Assembly: GCA_018267915.1 (NCBI GenBank)
Contig: JAFDXN010000060.1
Location: forward strand, 372,001 to 436,000
Length of the DNA: 64,000 bases
Origin: Bacteroidota bacterium
Lineage (GTDB): Bacteria > Bacteroidota > Bacteroidia > Chitinophagales > Chitinophagaceae
Direction of reading: 5' to 3'
Under the pieces are notes generated by a model that was given only the letters and a program-made list of their open reading frames with translations, was not told the DNA's origin and searched no databases. Below are positions 17,466-26,023 of this stretch, piece by piece (position 1 is the first letter of the stretch; each line of letters begins with the position of its first letter). Both the position numbers and the translations under genes were made by a program.

Positions 17466-18731
17466 CTAAGAAATATTCAATAACTGATCACGTCCTGTGC
17501 CATTGGAAACATAGGCAATTTTGGCGCCGAGATACTGCTCGGTAAACCTGCAATAATCTTTGAACGACTGCGGCAATTCATTGTAGCTGGTGCATGCGCT
17601 GATAGGTTGATCCCATCCTGCAAAAGACTGGTAAATGGGAGTAACATCAGTATCGCAAAGATCGTAAGGTAGTTCTTTTGTTTCTTTGCCGTCTACGAGG
17701 TAGGCGACTGCTGCTTTGATAGGATTAAAGCTATCAAGCACGTCGGCCTTTGTCATGATAAGTTTGGTGACACCGCTTAGCATAATAGCGTATCGTAATG
17801 CCACGAGATCTATCCAGCCACAGCGGCGCGGGCGACCTGTGGTGGCGCCAAATTCGTTACCTGCTTTACGCAACGCTTCACCTGTTTCATCGTTCAACTC
17901 GGTAGGGAAAGGGCCGCCGCCTACGCGTGTGCAATAAGCTTTGGTGATGCCATAGACCTCACCGACACGTGACGGAGCTACGCCGAGACCGCTGCACACA
18001 CCTGCGGTAATGGTATTAGATGATGTAACAAAAGGATAGGTGCCGAAATCGATATCGAGCATACTGCCCTGTGCGCCCTCTGCTAACACTCTTTTGCCGT
18101 CAGCCAGTTGACCTTCGAGCCAGTATTCAGCGTTCACAATCTTAAGCGTGCGCATATATTCCACGGCAGCAAAGAAGTCTGCTTCCCATTGCTGCCAGTC
18201 CACTACTGTGTCGTATTGCTTCAGCATAGCCAGGTGCTTATCCTTAAGCCTGTTGTATTTCTCCGTGAAATTCTTGCTGAGGATATCGCCCACACGCAGG
18301 CCATTGCGGCCGGTCTTATCCATGTAGGCGGGCCCGATGCCCTTCAGTGTAGAGCCGATCTTGTCATTACCTTTCGCCGCTTCGGATGCGGCATCGAGCG
18401 CGCGGTGTGTGGGGATGATGAGATGCGCCCTTTGCGATACAAAAAGCCGGTCGAGCATGTCGCTTTGCAAGGGCAGGATGGTATTGATCTCCTTTTGCAA
18501 GGTTACAGGATCAATTACCACGCCGTTGCCTATCAGGTTGGTGCAGTGCGTGTGGAACACTCCCGAGGGAATAGTGTGCAGCACCACTTTTTGGCCATTT
18601 ACGTACAGGGTATGGCCTGCATTAGGCCCGCCCTGGAACCTGGCGATGATATTATATTGCGATGCAAGAAAATCAACTATTTTTCCCTTACCCTCATCGC
18701 CCCACTGTAATCCTAACAAAACATCGATCAT
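17466..18731 (-). CDS. purA: adenylosuccinate synthetase
   Basis: 421 aa, full length. It joins IMP and aspartate using GTP in AMP synthesis. Visible signatures: the GTP loop QWGDEGKGK (9-17), GGPNAGHTLYV, the IMP-binding HTIPSGVFH, GQTAQGSMLDIDFGTYPF-like segment EGAQGSMLDIDFGTYPF, and the GRPRRCGWIDL switch near residue 300. All look intact. A TATTTTTG box lies upstream. It stands alone, not with other purine genes. Confidence 0.98.
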   Translation of the reverse strand: MIDVLLGLQWGDEGKGKIVDFLASQYNIIARFQGGPNAGHTLYVNGQKVVLHTIPSGVFHTHCTNLIGNGVVIDPVTLQKEINTILPLQSDMLDRLFVSQRAHLIIPTHRALDAASEAAKGNDKIGSTLKGIGPAYMDKTGRNGLRVGDILSKNFTEKYNRLKDKHLAMLKQYDTVVDWQQWEADFFAAVEYMRTLKIVNAEYWLEGQLADGKRVLAEGAQGSMLDIDFGTYPFVTSSNTITAGVCSGLGVAPSRVGEVYGITKAYCTRVGGGPFPTELNDETGEALRKAGNEFGATTGRPRRCGWIDLVALRYAIMLSGVTKLIMTKADVLDSFNPIKAAVAYLVDGKETKELPYDLCDTDVTPIYQSFAGWDQPISACTSYNELPQSFKDYCRFTEQYLGAKIAYVSNGTGRDQLLNIS

Positions 18732-18749
18732 GTAAAAAATTTACGCGCC

Positions 18750-18757
18750 CAAAAATA
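18750..18757 (-). promoter_or_regulatory. candidate -7 promoter box for purA
   Basis: TATTTTTG on the minus strand, 18 bp before the ATG, fits TAnnTTTG. No -33 TTG at N19. Confidence 0.4.
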
Positions 18758-19449
18758 AGATTGAATTCGAGATTTGAAAATTTTATGCCAACTATAAATT
18801 TACGATTTCGCAGGCACAAAAACGGTGGGATGCTCTAATATAAGAAACCAGGGGCGGTTATGGGTAATTTCCTATTTCTTGTCGCTAAGTTATTTCCTCT
18901 TTTTTAAGCGGAATTGGCTATAATCCGCTACAGCCCCGTCTTATGGCCAAAATAGTTATTTCTCATAATTTCATGTTTGCAGGAAATAACGCTTAAATAA
19001 CTTCTGAATTATTGCCGATTTACTACCGGTTATGTCTTTTTGCTTCTGATCGGTTCATGGTTTTTTGTTTTAGTGCTTGCCTGCCATGCGCACCCCGAAG
19101 CGCAAACGCGGGATGCGGCTGAAAAGCTCCGCCGCCTTAAAGATACGACTTGAAAGAAGGGCTTTCAAAAAAAATATATCCACATTGAAGCATGACGAAA
19201 AGCGAAATCAGTATCTTAAAAAGAGGCGCGTTGTTCATCGCAGCAAAAGCCGCATATGCCACACATTAACGCCTGTCCGGCCTGAACGTGATATTTTTAT
19301 CGCAGCTGATGAAGCAACAAAATCACTATTCTAAAATGATGAATAAACCGGTATTCGACAACAGCGTTGTTACTTCCGTTTGGGGACTGTACATTATACT
19401 TTAAACGAAGCGGGTTAGTATAAGCGCCCGGCAGCAATCTACTCGCCTG
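18758..19449. other. gene-free interval of about 690 bp
   Basis: No convincing gene. A GTTATTTC octamer occurs at 18889 and 18955, and its reverse complement at 18983. A short inverted repeat AGCGGA/TCCGCT lies at 18907-18931. The frame at 19077-19334 is Arg/Lys-rich with no family resemblance. A 31-codon frame at 19309-19404 (ends WGLYIIL) is unsupported. The region may hold an untranslated RNA or a decayed gene. Confidence 0.4.
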
Positions 19450-20373
19450 CTATTTCATTTCTTTTCCCTGCATTACAGCCATCAATTGCTGCATGGTGCG
19501 CTGAAAGTTATCGCTGGAGCCATCGAGGAAGATAGTATTGCCTTTGCCGGTTTCTGCAAAGTGCTTCAATGCATCGGTCCACATAGAGAACAGTATAAAT
19601 GATGCATCGAGATTAGCCTGTTGCATTTCTTTAGCTGCCTGGGCCATGCCTTTTGCCACTTCTTCGCGGAAGAGGGCAACACCCTGGCCGCGCAACTGAG
19701 CGGCCTGCCTTTCGGCCTCAGCCGATATCTTGATAGCGTTGCCCTCGGCCTCTGCAGCCTTTGTTTTTGTGATGAGCAGCGCCTGCCCTTCGTTCTCGGC
19801 AGCAGCCTTCAGATTGTTCGAAGATACTACCTGTGCCATCGAACGCATGATCACTTCATCGAAACTAATATCGTTCATCTGGATATCGAGCAGGTGATAG
19901 CCCCATCCTTCCAGTTGCTTGTCGAGCTGTTCTTTTACATGCAAAATGATCTCGGTACGGAGCTGCAGGATCTCCGATTGCTTTTTTGTAGCCACGAAAG
20001 CCCGCACAGAGCCCTCGACAGAGCGTATGAGCGCCTGCATGAAATTGCGCTCGTCGAGGAACTTAAATGCCACATTCTGAATGGTTTCGCTATCCTCATT
20101 GAGTACGGAATAAAGCAGCATTGCAGAGAAGTTGACATTAGCCTGGTCTTGCGTAATTGCCTGGAACTTCATCTCCATGGAACGGTTTTGGTAAGATATA
20201 CGTCGGAATATCTTTTCCACGAAGGGGACCTTGAAATTGAGGCCCGGCCTAAGGATGCGGCGATACTTGCCAAAAACTGTGATAACTGCAACCGTACCTT
20301 GCTGAACGGTGACGAGCGACATAAAAACGAGCAGTATGAGAAGAATGACGGGAATTAACACTAAGACGTCCAT
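19450..20373 (-). CDS. SPFH/band-7 (stomatin/prohibitin-like) membrane protein
   Basis: 307 aa from the ATG at 20373 (MDVLVLIPVILLILL). The longer frame would run across the divergent gene, so it is rejected. One N-terminal transmembrane helix (about 3-24) anchors an SPFH domain (TVQQGTVAVITVFGKYRRILRPGLNF, about 26-52 by position). An Ala/Glu-rich coiled-coil region follows (TKAAEAEGNAIKISAEAERQ). SPFH proteins oligomerise and organise membrane microdomains or proteases. Divergent from the IPExxxVDY gene. Confidence 0.92.
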   Translation of the reverse strand: MDVLVLIPVILLILLVFMSLVTVQQGTVAVITVFGKYRRILRPGLNFKVPFVEKIFRRISYQNRSMEMKFQAITQDQANVNFSAMLLYSVLNEDSETIQNVAFKFLDERNFMQALIRSVEGSVRAFVATKKQSEILQLRTEIILHVKEQLDKQLEGWGYHLLDIQMNDISFDEVIMRSMAQVVSSNNLKAAAENEGQALLITKTKAAEAEGNAIKISAEAERQAAQLRGQGVALFREEVAKGMAQAAKEMQQANLDASFILFSMWTDALKHFAETGKGNTIFLDGSSDNFQRTMQQLMAVMQGKEMK

Positions 20374-20422
20374 AGATATATTCGATTTATTTGGAAATAT
20401 ACAAAAGTGGGCGAACTTTGAT

Positions 20423-20896
20423 ATGGAAAAGCCAAAACACATGTCGGGCGCTAAGGGAACAGGTAAAAAGGTGCTGCTGGATATGGGCGCCATCCATGAA
20501 GATTTCTTCGCGGACACGGCGCTTATCGGTATTGTTAGTTCTCTGCCCGCATATCGCTTTTGCTGGCTGCTCAATAGGCATTTTGGCCTGGACCTGGTGC
20601 GTCAGCCCGACCTGGACATCTGCATGTCGGGGGAAGAGGGTCCGCAATATTTTCCGATCTATCAATACGCTGAGCCTGGCAGCAGTTTCGTTTACACCAT
20701 ATACAAGCTAAAAAGCAATAAAGAGGCTTTATTGCCGGAGGTCAGGCAACTTGACTATGCCTGGATGATACAGAGCAGCGATCCTGAAGTCGATGCCAAT
20801 AATATAGTAAAGCAATTGCGCGACATCCCAGACATACAGCTGGCCCAGGTGCTGCAGGCCGATAAGCTGAAAAGCATCAATAACCTGATCGTTTAA
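20423..20896 (+). CDS. IPExxxVDY-family protein
   Basis: 157 aa from the ATG at 20423; an upstream in-frame ATG would overlap the divergent gene. It contains LLPEVRQLDYAWMIQ (about residues 101-115), the variant of the name-giving IPExxxVDY motif of this Bacteroidota family. The family has no known function; no signal peptide or membrane segment is present, so it should be cytoplasmic. Confidence 0.85.
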   Translation: MEKPKHMSGAKGTGKKVLLDMGAIHEDFFADTALIGIVSSLPAYRFCWLLNRHFGLDLVRQPDLDICMSGEEGPQYFPIYQYAEPGSSFVYTIYKLKSNKEALLPEVRQLDYAWMIQSSDPEVDANNIVKQLRDIPDIQLAQVLQADKLKSINNLIV

Positions 20897-20992
20897 AATT
20901 CCTCCCAAATCCCGCAGGGACAGTATTTTACATGCTTAACAAAGAAATTTGTTAATTCGTGTATTACTTTTAGGCGCATAGGCGTAATTTTC

Positions 20993-21000
20993 TATTTTTG
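20993..21000 (+). promoter_or_regulatory. candidate -7 promoter box for the DUF2723 gene
   Basis: TATTTTTG fits TAnnTTTG and lies 34 bp before the ATG at 21035. Confidence 0.45.
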
Positions 21001-21034
21001 TTGCCTGTCAAATAATAAATATAAATAAAGCCAC

Positions 21035-24000
21035 ATGAATTACCGCAAAGTCAACAACCTTGTCGGTTGGATAACTGGAGCGATCGCATCCTTCGTATAC
21101 CTAAAAACCATGGAGCCCACCGTAAGCTTTTGGGATTGTGGTGAATTTCTTTCGTGCGCATATAAACTGGAAGTGGGCCACTCACCGGGCGCACCTTTCT
21201 TTATGATGCTGCAGCGCATATTTGCGCTGTTCGCCGGTGGTACTGCCACTGGTGCGCCTTCGCACAATGCAGCGATATTCATTAACTCTTTCTCAGCATT
21301 GATGAGCGGTATGACCATACTGTTCCTTTTCTGGACCATTACGCATCTTACACGTAAACTGCTGGTATCTAATAGTGAGGAACCGAACAGCAACCAAACG
21401 ATGCTGATAATGGGCGCCGGCCTCGTGGGTGGCCTGGCTTATACCTTTTCCGACACGTTCTGGTTCTCTGCGGTAGAGGCGGAAGTTTATGCGACATCAT
21501 CGGTCTTCACCGCCCTGGTATTCTGGGCGATCCTGAAGTGGGAAAATGTTGCCAACTATAAATACGCCGACAGGTGGCTGGTATTCATATCGTATATGAT
21601 CGGTATTTCGGTAGGTATACACTTGCTGAACTTACTGACCATCCCGGCTATTGCAATGGTATACTACTTCAAACGCTATGAGGCTACCAAAATGGGTACG
21701 GTGATCGCATTCGTGGCAGGATGTGTGTTGCTTGCGTTTGTACAGTTCGGTGTGATACAATACCTGCCGATATTTGCCTCTAAGTTCGAGCTGCTGTTTA
21801 CCAACAGCTTTGGTATGCCTTATGACACGGGCGCGCTGGTAGCTGTTGCGCTGGTGATAGCTGCGCTGATATGGCTGCTTTTCTTTGCAAGGAAAAAGAA
21901 TTGGTACCTGTTGCATACAGGTGTACTCTGCATTATGTTCATCATCATCGGTTTTTCCAGCTACCTGGTGCCCATGATACGTTCGCGTGCGGATGTGGCT
22001 ATCGATATGACGAACCCGGACAATGTACTGAGCCTGGTGTCTTATGTGCAGCGCGAGCAGTATGGCGCGCAGCCGCTGCTTTACGGCCAGGATTTCGACA
22101 GTAAAATAACCGATGTAGAACAGAAAGGATGGACATATAGCAAAACGCAAAAGAACGGTAAGGATTTTTACGAGAAGACCGGTAAAAAGATGGACTACAA
22201 GTTCGAGCCGGATAAAATGCGGTTCTTCCCCCGCATATATGACAATAACGAGCAGGGCCACATAAAGTTCTACCGCAACTACCTGGGCCTGGGCCCTGAT
22301 GACCGACCGACCTCTGCGGATAACCTGCACTATTTCTTTGGCTACCAGATGAACTGGATGTGGTGGCGCTACTTTATGTGGAACTACGTGGGCCGCGAAA
22401 ACGATGTGGAAGGCCAGGGCGATGCACGCAATGGTAACTGGATATCGGGTATCAAATTCCTGGATAAAATGCGTGTGGGCGACCTGGATAAAGCCGGCAA
22501 CGGTGTGAGCAATAACCCTGCCCGTAACGAACTGTATTTCCTGCCGTTTATTCTTGGGGTGCTGGGTCTCGTGTACCAGTTCAACCGGAATAAGAAAGAC
22601 GGTATAGTCACCTTTATGCTATTCTTCTTTACGGGTATAGCTATTGGTATCTACCTCAACATGCCACCGCTGCAGCCGCGCGAACGTGACTACGCATTCG
22701 CCGGGTGTACCTATGCATTTGCAATATGGATAGGTATGGGTGTGCTGATGGTGAACCAGTGGCTGCAAAAGGCCGTGAAAGGCAATATGGGCTCGATCGT
22801 CACCATTATATTATGTCTTGCACTGGTGCCGGTGCTAATGGCTAAAGAGGAATGGCACGACCACGACCGTTCGAAAAAATACCTCGCGCGCACCACTGCT
22901 GTCAATGTGCTGAACTCATGCGCGCCAAACGCAGTGCTGTTTACCTTTGGTGATAATGATACGTATCCCTTGTGGTATGCGCAGGAAGTAGAAGGTATCC
23001 GGAACGACGTGCGTATTATCAACATGAGTCTGCTGGGTATTGACTGGTACATTGACCAGCTCAACTATAAGATCAATAATGCGGACGCATTGCCGATGAT
23101 ATGGCAGCGCAAGGACTACCTGGGCGATAATCACAACTACGTGTTCTCTTACGCTAACCCGCAGATACCGCAGGATAAGTACATCAACCTGGCGGATATC
23201 TGCAAATTCATGGTAAGTGACAACGAAGACAACAAACTGCAGACACAAAGCGGCAGCTATGAGAACTACATGCCGACCAAGAATTTCTACATTACCACGC
23301 CGGGCAAAGACCAGTTGGTGAAGGATGGTTTGATAAGTGCGGCGGACACTGCCCGGATCACAAATGAGCTGAAGTTTACCTTCCCTAAAAACGCAGCGTA
23401 TAAAGACGATCTTGCGGTGTTGAATATTATTGCTTCAATGGCTTCTGATGGTTGGAAACGCCCTATATACTTTGGCGGCGGTCTGCCGGGCGATAACTAT
23501 GCCGGTCTTGACGAATACCTGAAGCTGGAAGGTGTGGTATACAGGCTGATGCCATACAAATACATCGACTCGACCAAACAAAGTAAAACAGGTGACAAGG
23601 GCTTCGTGGACGTGGAAAAGAGCTACGACCTGTTCATGAATAAATACCAGTGGGGTGGTTCGGAGCGCAAAGACGTGTACTTCGACGAAAAGAACCGCCT
23701 GATGTTCCAGGCTTACCGCATCAATGCATCATTGCGTGTGGCAGATGAGCTGAACTCAAGGGGCCGCAAAGACGATGCTATCAAATTGATGGATAAAGTG
23801 GATAGCAGCCTTAGCCAATCAGCTTATCCCTATAACCCATATACCCTGGAGGGCTTCGATGCTTCCGGTTACTACTATGCGCTGACCTATTACACAATAG
23901 GCGGCGATAAGGGTATTAAGGGCGGTAGCAGAGTGGCACACCAGTTCACGAAAAACCTGGAGGGCGATATCAACTGGATATTGTCGCTGAACGATGACCA

Positions 24001-24163
24001 GAAAGAAGCAATGAGCCAGGACGCACAAAGAGATCTGGCGATGATGCATTCTTTGGGCCAGATCGCAGGACAGGCAGGCGACGCTGCAACGGCAAAGGAA
24101 CTTGCGGGGAAAGTGAGTGCGCTTGAGCAAAGGCTGGGCTCCTTGCTGCAGGGACAACGTTAA
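21035..24163 (+). CDS. DUF2723 membrane protein, predicted protein O-mannosyltransferase-like
   Basis: 1042 aa. About a dozen transmembrane helices fill the first 600 residues; the rest is a soluble part. The N-terminus has YLKTMEPTVSFWDCGEFLSC and KLEVGHSPGAPFFMML, the hallmark of DUF2723. The acidic WDCGEF early in the protein is in the position of the catalytic loop of GT-C glycosyltransferases. A eukaryotic relative, TMEM260, is an O-mannosyltransferase, so an envelope O-glycosylation role is plausible. Donor and target are unknown. A strong terminator follows. Confidence 0.9.
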   Translation: MNYRKVNNLVGWITGAIASFVYLKTMEPTVSFWDCGEFLSCAYKLEVGHSPGAPFFMMLQRIFALFAGGTATGAPSHNAAIFINSFSALMSGMTILFLFWTITHLTRKLLVSNSEEPNSNQTMLIMGAGLVGGLAYTFSDTFWFSAVEAEVYATSSVFTALVFWAILKWENVANYKYADRWLVFISYMIGISVGIHLLNLLTIPAIAMVYYFKRYEATKMGTVIAFVAGCVLLAFVQFGVIQYLPIFASKFELLFTNSFGMPYDTGALVAVALVIAALIWLLFFARKKNWYLLHTGVLCIMFIIIGFSSYLVPMIRSRADVAIDMTNPDNVLSLVSYVQREQYGAQPLLYGQDFDSKITDVEQKGWTYSKTQKNGKDFYEKTGKKMDYKFEPDKMRFFPRIYDNNEQGHIKFYRNYLGLGPDDRPTSADNLHYFFGYQMNWMWWRYFMWNYVGRENDVEGQGDARNGNWISGIKFLDKMRVGDLDKAGNGVSNNPARNELYFLPFILGVLGLVYQFNRNKKDGIVTFMLFFFTGIAIGIYLNMPPLQPRERDYAFAGCTYAFAIWIGMGVLMVNQWLQKAVKGNMGSIVTIILCLALVPVLMAKEEWHDHDRSKKYLARTTAVNVLNSCAPNAVLFTFGDNDTYPLWYAQEVEGIRNDVRIINMSLLGIDWYIDQLNYKINNADALPMIWQRKDYLGDNHNYVFSYANPQIPQDKYINLADICKFMVSDNEDNKLQTQSGSYENYMPTKNFYITTPGKDQLVKDGLISAADTARITNELKFTFPKNAAYKDDLAVLNIIASMASDGWKRPIYFGGGLPGDNYAGLDEYLKLEGVVYRLMPYKYIDSTKQSKTGDKGFVDVEKSYDLFMNKYQWGGSERKDVYFDEKNRLMFQAYRINASLRVADELNSRGRKDDAIKLMDKVDSSLSQSAYPYNPYTLEGFDASGYYYALTYYTIGGDKGIKGGSRVAHQFTKNLEGDINWILSLNDDQKEAMSQDAQRDLAMMHSLGQIAGQAGDAATAKELAGKVSALEQRLGSLLQGQR

Positions 24164-24180
24164 TTTGTTTCCAATATTAG

Positions 24181-24212
24181 AAGATCCCTTCCGTAAGGAA
24201 GGGATCTTTTTT
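24181..24212 (+). terminator. intrinsic terminator of the DUF2723 gene
   Basis: A perfect 12-bp stem (AAGATCCCTTCC at 24181-24192 with 24197-24208), GTAA loop and T-run to 24212, 18 bp after the stop codon. Confidence 0.93.
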
Positions 24213-24241
24213 GTAACTTAATAGTAGAAATAAATCGGTTT

Positions 24242-24901
24242 ATGAAACAGTTGATCGGCTTAGTGGTGTTATTGTCGTTAGCCTGCCCGGTGGGAGCGAA
24301 TGCCCAGGAAATGAAATGGGAGACGAGAGGATACTATAAACCGAAAGCAATATTGGTTGAACTCCGGTCACAGCAAAAGCGCATCGAATACCTTGAGAAC
24401 AGTAACAGAAGCAATGAAGTGGAACAATTGGTAAAGGATATTGATGACGCCAACAGGGCAATGGTCAATGATTTTAAAGATCATTTTAAATTTTGCCCGG
24501 TGTACTTTATCGTGGATACTAATGTGAACAGGGTGGTGGCAAAACAATATGATGGTATTTTGCTGGATATAAATATGCAACCGGTGCGTGCGGATGTAAT
24601 GAATAAAGCCGGGGATGACTTCTTTATCGTTTATTTCGGCATGCCCATGCGCGAAAAGGCGGGCATGCATACCGAGCAGGAAGTACCGCGCAGCCAAAAT
24701 GGCCAGGGTTTAGTGGTGATCGATCACAATGGTAAGCAATTACTCAGTCCTTTCCAGTTTTACTATTACAATAACAGGCGGTATTATGGTGTGAGCAGAG
24801 GAAATCCGCAATATAACTTTGCCTCGAAAAAGTATAATATTGAATACTATGCACTGGCTGCGGATCTAAGCGGGGGATTGCACGAATTTTACGCCAGGTA
24901 G
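24242..24901 (+). CDS. secreted protein of unknown function
   Basis: 219 aa. Signal peptide MKQLIGLVVLLSLACPVGANA with cleavage before QEM. The mature part has charged helices (SQQKRIEYLENSNRSNEVEQ) and a Tyr/Asn-rich C-terminal part (FQFYYYNNRRYYG). No domain is recognised. It is probably periplasmic. It sits between two intrinsic terminators, so it forms its own transcription unit. Confidence 0.75.
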   Translation: MKQLIGLVVLLSLACPVGANAQEMKWETRGYYKPKAILVELRSQQKRIEYLENSNRSNEVEQLVKDIDDANRAMVNDFKDHFKFCPVYFIVDTNVNRVVAKQYDGILLDINMQPVRADVMNKAGDDFFIVYFGMPMREKAGMHTEQEVPRSQNGQGLVVIDHNGKQLLSPFQFYYYNNRRYYGVSRGNPQYNFASKKYNIEYYALAADLSGGLHEFYAR

Positions 24902-24910
24902 CTTAATGTA

Positions 24911-24940
24911 AAAGCCCCGCCGAAGGCGGGGCTTTATTTT
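24911..24940. terminator. bidirectional terminator between a secreted-protein gene and tRNA-Cys
   Basis: An 11-bp stem AAAGCCCCGCC (24911-24921) pairs with 24925-24935 over a GAA loop. ATTTTT follows on the plus strand; on the minus strand the stem ends in TTT. It can end both the plus-strand gene and the minus-strand tRNA transcript. Confidence 0.85.
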
Positions 24941-24943
24941 TAG

Positions 24944-25014
24944 AGGTCGAAAGCGGATTCGAACCGCTGTAGCAGCTTTTGCAGAGCTGAGCCTAGCCAC
25001 TCGGCCATCCGACC
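24944..25014 (-). tRNA. tRNA-Cys (anticodon GCA)
   Basis: 71 nt on the minus strand. Acceptor stem GGTCGGA pairs with TTCGACC (one G-T). The D arm holds GCCGAGTGGCTAGGC. The anticodon stem CAGCT/AGCTG encloses loop CTGCAAA, anticodon GCA. The T arm is AGCGG/CCGCT with loop TTCGAAT. The discriminator base is T, as expected of tRNA-Cys. CCA is not encoded. Confidence 0.96.
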
Positions 25015-25026
25015 CTAAAGGGAGGG

Positions 25027-25034
25027 CAAATGTA
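25027..25034 (-). promoter_or_regulatory. promoter of tRNA-Cys
   Basis: TACATTTG (TAnnTTTG) on the minus strand, 12 bp upstream of the tRNA 5' end. A TTG lies 19 bp further upstream (25054-25056), the spacing expected of the -33 element. Confidence 0.65.
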
Positions 25035-25078
25035 CTAAAAAATCGTTTCTTTACAAGCGCAAACACAATAAAAAAGCT

Positions 25079-25963
25079 ATGATGCAGCCGAAAGTGATAG
25101 CCGAATCAGAACTTATAATAACAGCAAAAGGGACCATCTATCACCTGGACCTTGCTCCCGAACATTTAGCCAATATGGTAATAACTGTCGGCGATCCTGA
25201 CAGAGTGAAGGAGGTATCCAAATACTTTGACAGGATAGAACATAAGGCACAGCACAGGGAGTTCATAACGCATACCGGCTATGTTGGCAGGAAAAGGATT
25301 AGCGTAATCTCCACCGGCATCGGAACAGGCAATATCGATATCGTGTTGAACGAGCTGGATGCCCTTGCAAATATCGATCTTGTTACACGCCAGGTAAAAC
25401 CGCAACGGCAGGCGCTCTCCATCATTCGCCTGGGCACCAGCGGCTCCCTGCAGACCAACATTCCGGTGGATAGCCTTGTAGTATCATCGCATGGCATTGG
25501 CCTCGATAACATACTGCACTATTACCAGTTCTCCAACAGCGACAACGAACGTTATATACTCGACAACTTCGAAAAACACACGGGGCTGAGCAGTAAGGTC
25601 ATCCTGCCCTACATAGCAGAGGCGTCCATCGGGTTACGCAAACATTTTGGTGCCGGTTATATACACGGTATCACCGTTACCTGTCCGGGCTTCTATGGCC
25701 CACAGGGGAGAGTGCTGCGTGGACCGCTGGCGTTTCCAAACCTCCTCGATGCACTGACCAGCTTCAGTTCGGGCAACGACCGCATTACCAATTTTGAAAT
25801 GGAAACTTCGGCGATATACGGGCTGGGTAAATTGTTGGGCCATCATTGTCTTTCTATCAATGCGATCGTGGCTAACAGGTTGCAACAGACATTTTCAAAA
25901 GACAGCGCCGCCGCCATTGATAATATGATAAAACATTCGCTTGAGATCATTGAGCGTATTTAG
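25079..25963 (+). CDS. nucleoside phosphorylase (uridine phosphorylase-like)
   Basis: 294 aa. PNP/UDP family 1 fold: phosphate-binding GDPDRVKEVSKYFD (about 39-52), STGIGTGNIDIVLNEL, RLGTSGSLQ, and NFEMETSAIYGLGKLLGH near residue 240 with the ribose-binding Glu of EMET. It should cleave a nucleoside, likely uridine, with phosphate for salvage. It starts with two adjacent ATG codons; either is possible. Confidence 0.9.
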   Translation: MMQPKVIAESELIITAKGTIYHLDLAPEHLANMVITVGDPDRVKEVSKYFDRIEHKAQHREFITHTGYVGRKRISVISTGIGTGNIDIVLNELDALANIDLVTRQVKPQRQALSIIRLGTSGSLQTNIPVDSLVVSSHGIGLDNILHYYQFSNSDNERYILDNFEKHTGLSSKVILPYIAEASIGLRKHFGAGYIHGITVTCPGFYGPQGRVLRGPLAFPNLLDALTSFSSGNDRITNFEMETSAIYGLGKLLGHHCLSINAIVANRLQQTFSKDSAAAIDNMIKHSLEIIERI

Positions 25964-26023
25964 CCGGCTTCTTTTAACGCTTCCCTTTTCTACTTATCGG
26001 GCTTTCGGCTTACATTTACGGCC

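Noticed and set aside
19077..19334. 85-codon Arg/Lys-rich frame on the plus strand
   Set aside because: Composition follows the local base bias; no homologous family, no promoter or ribosome-binding evidence.
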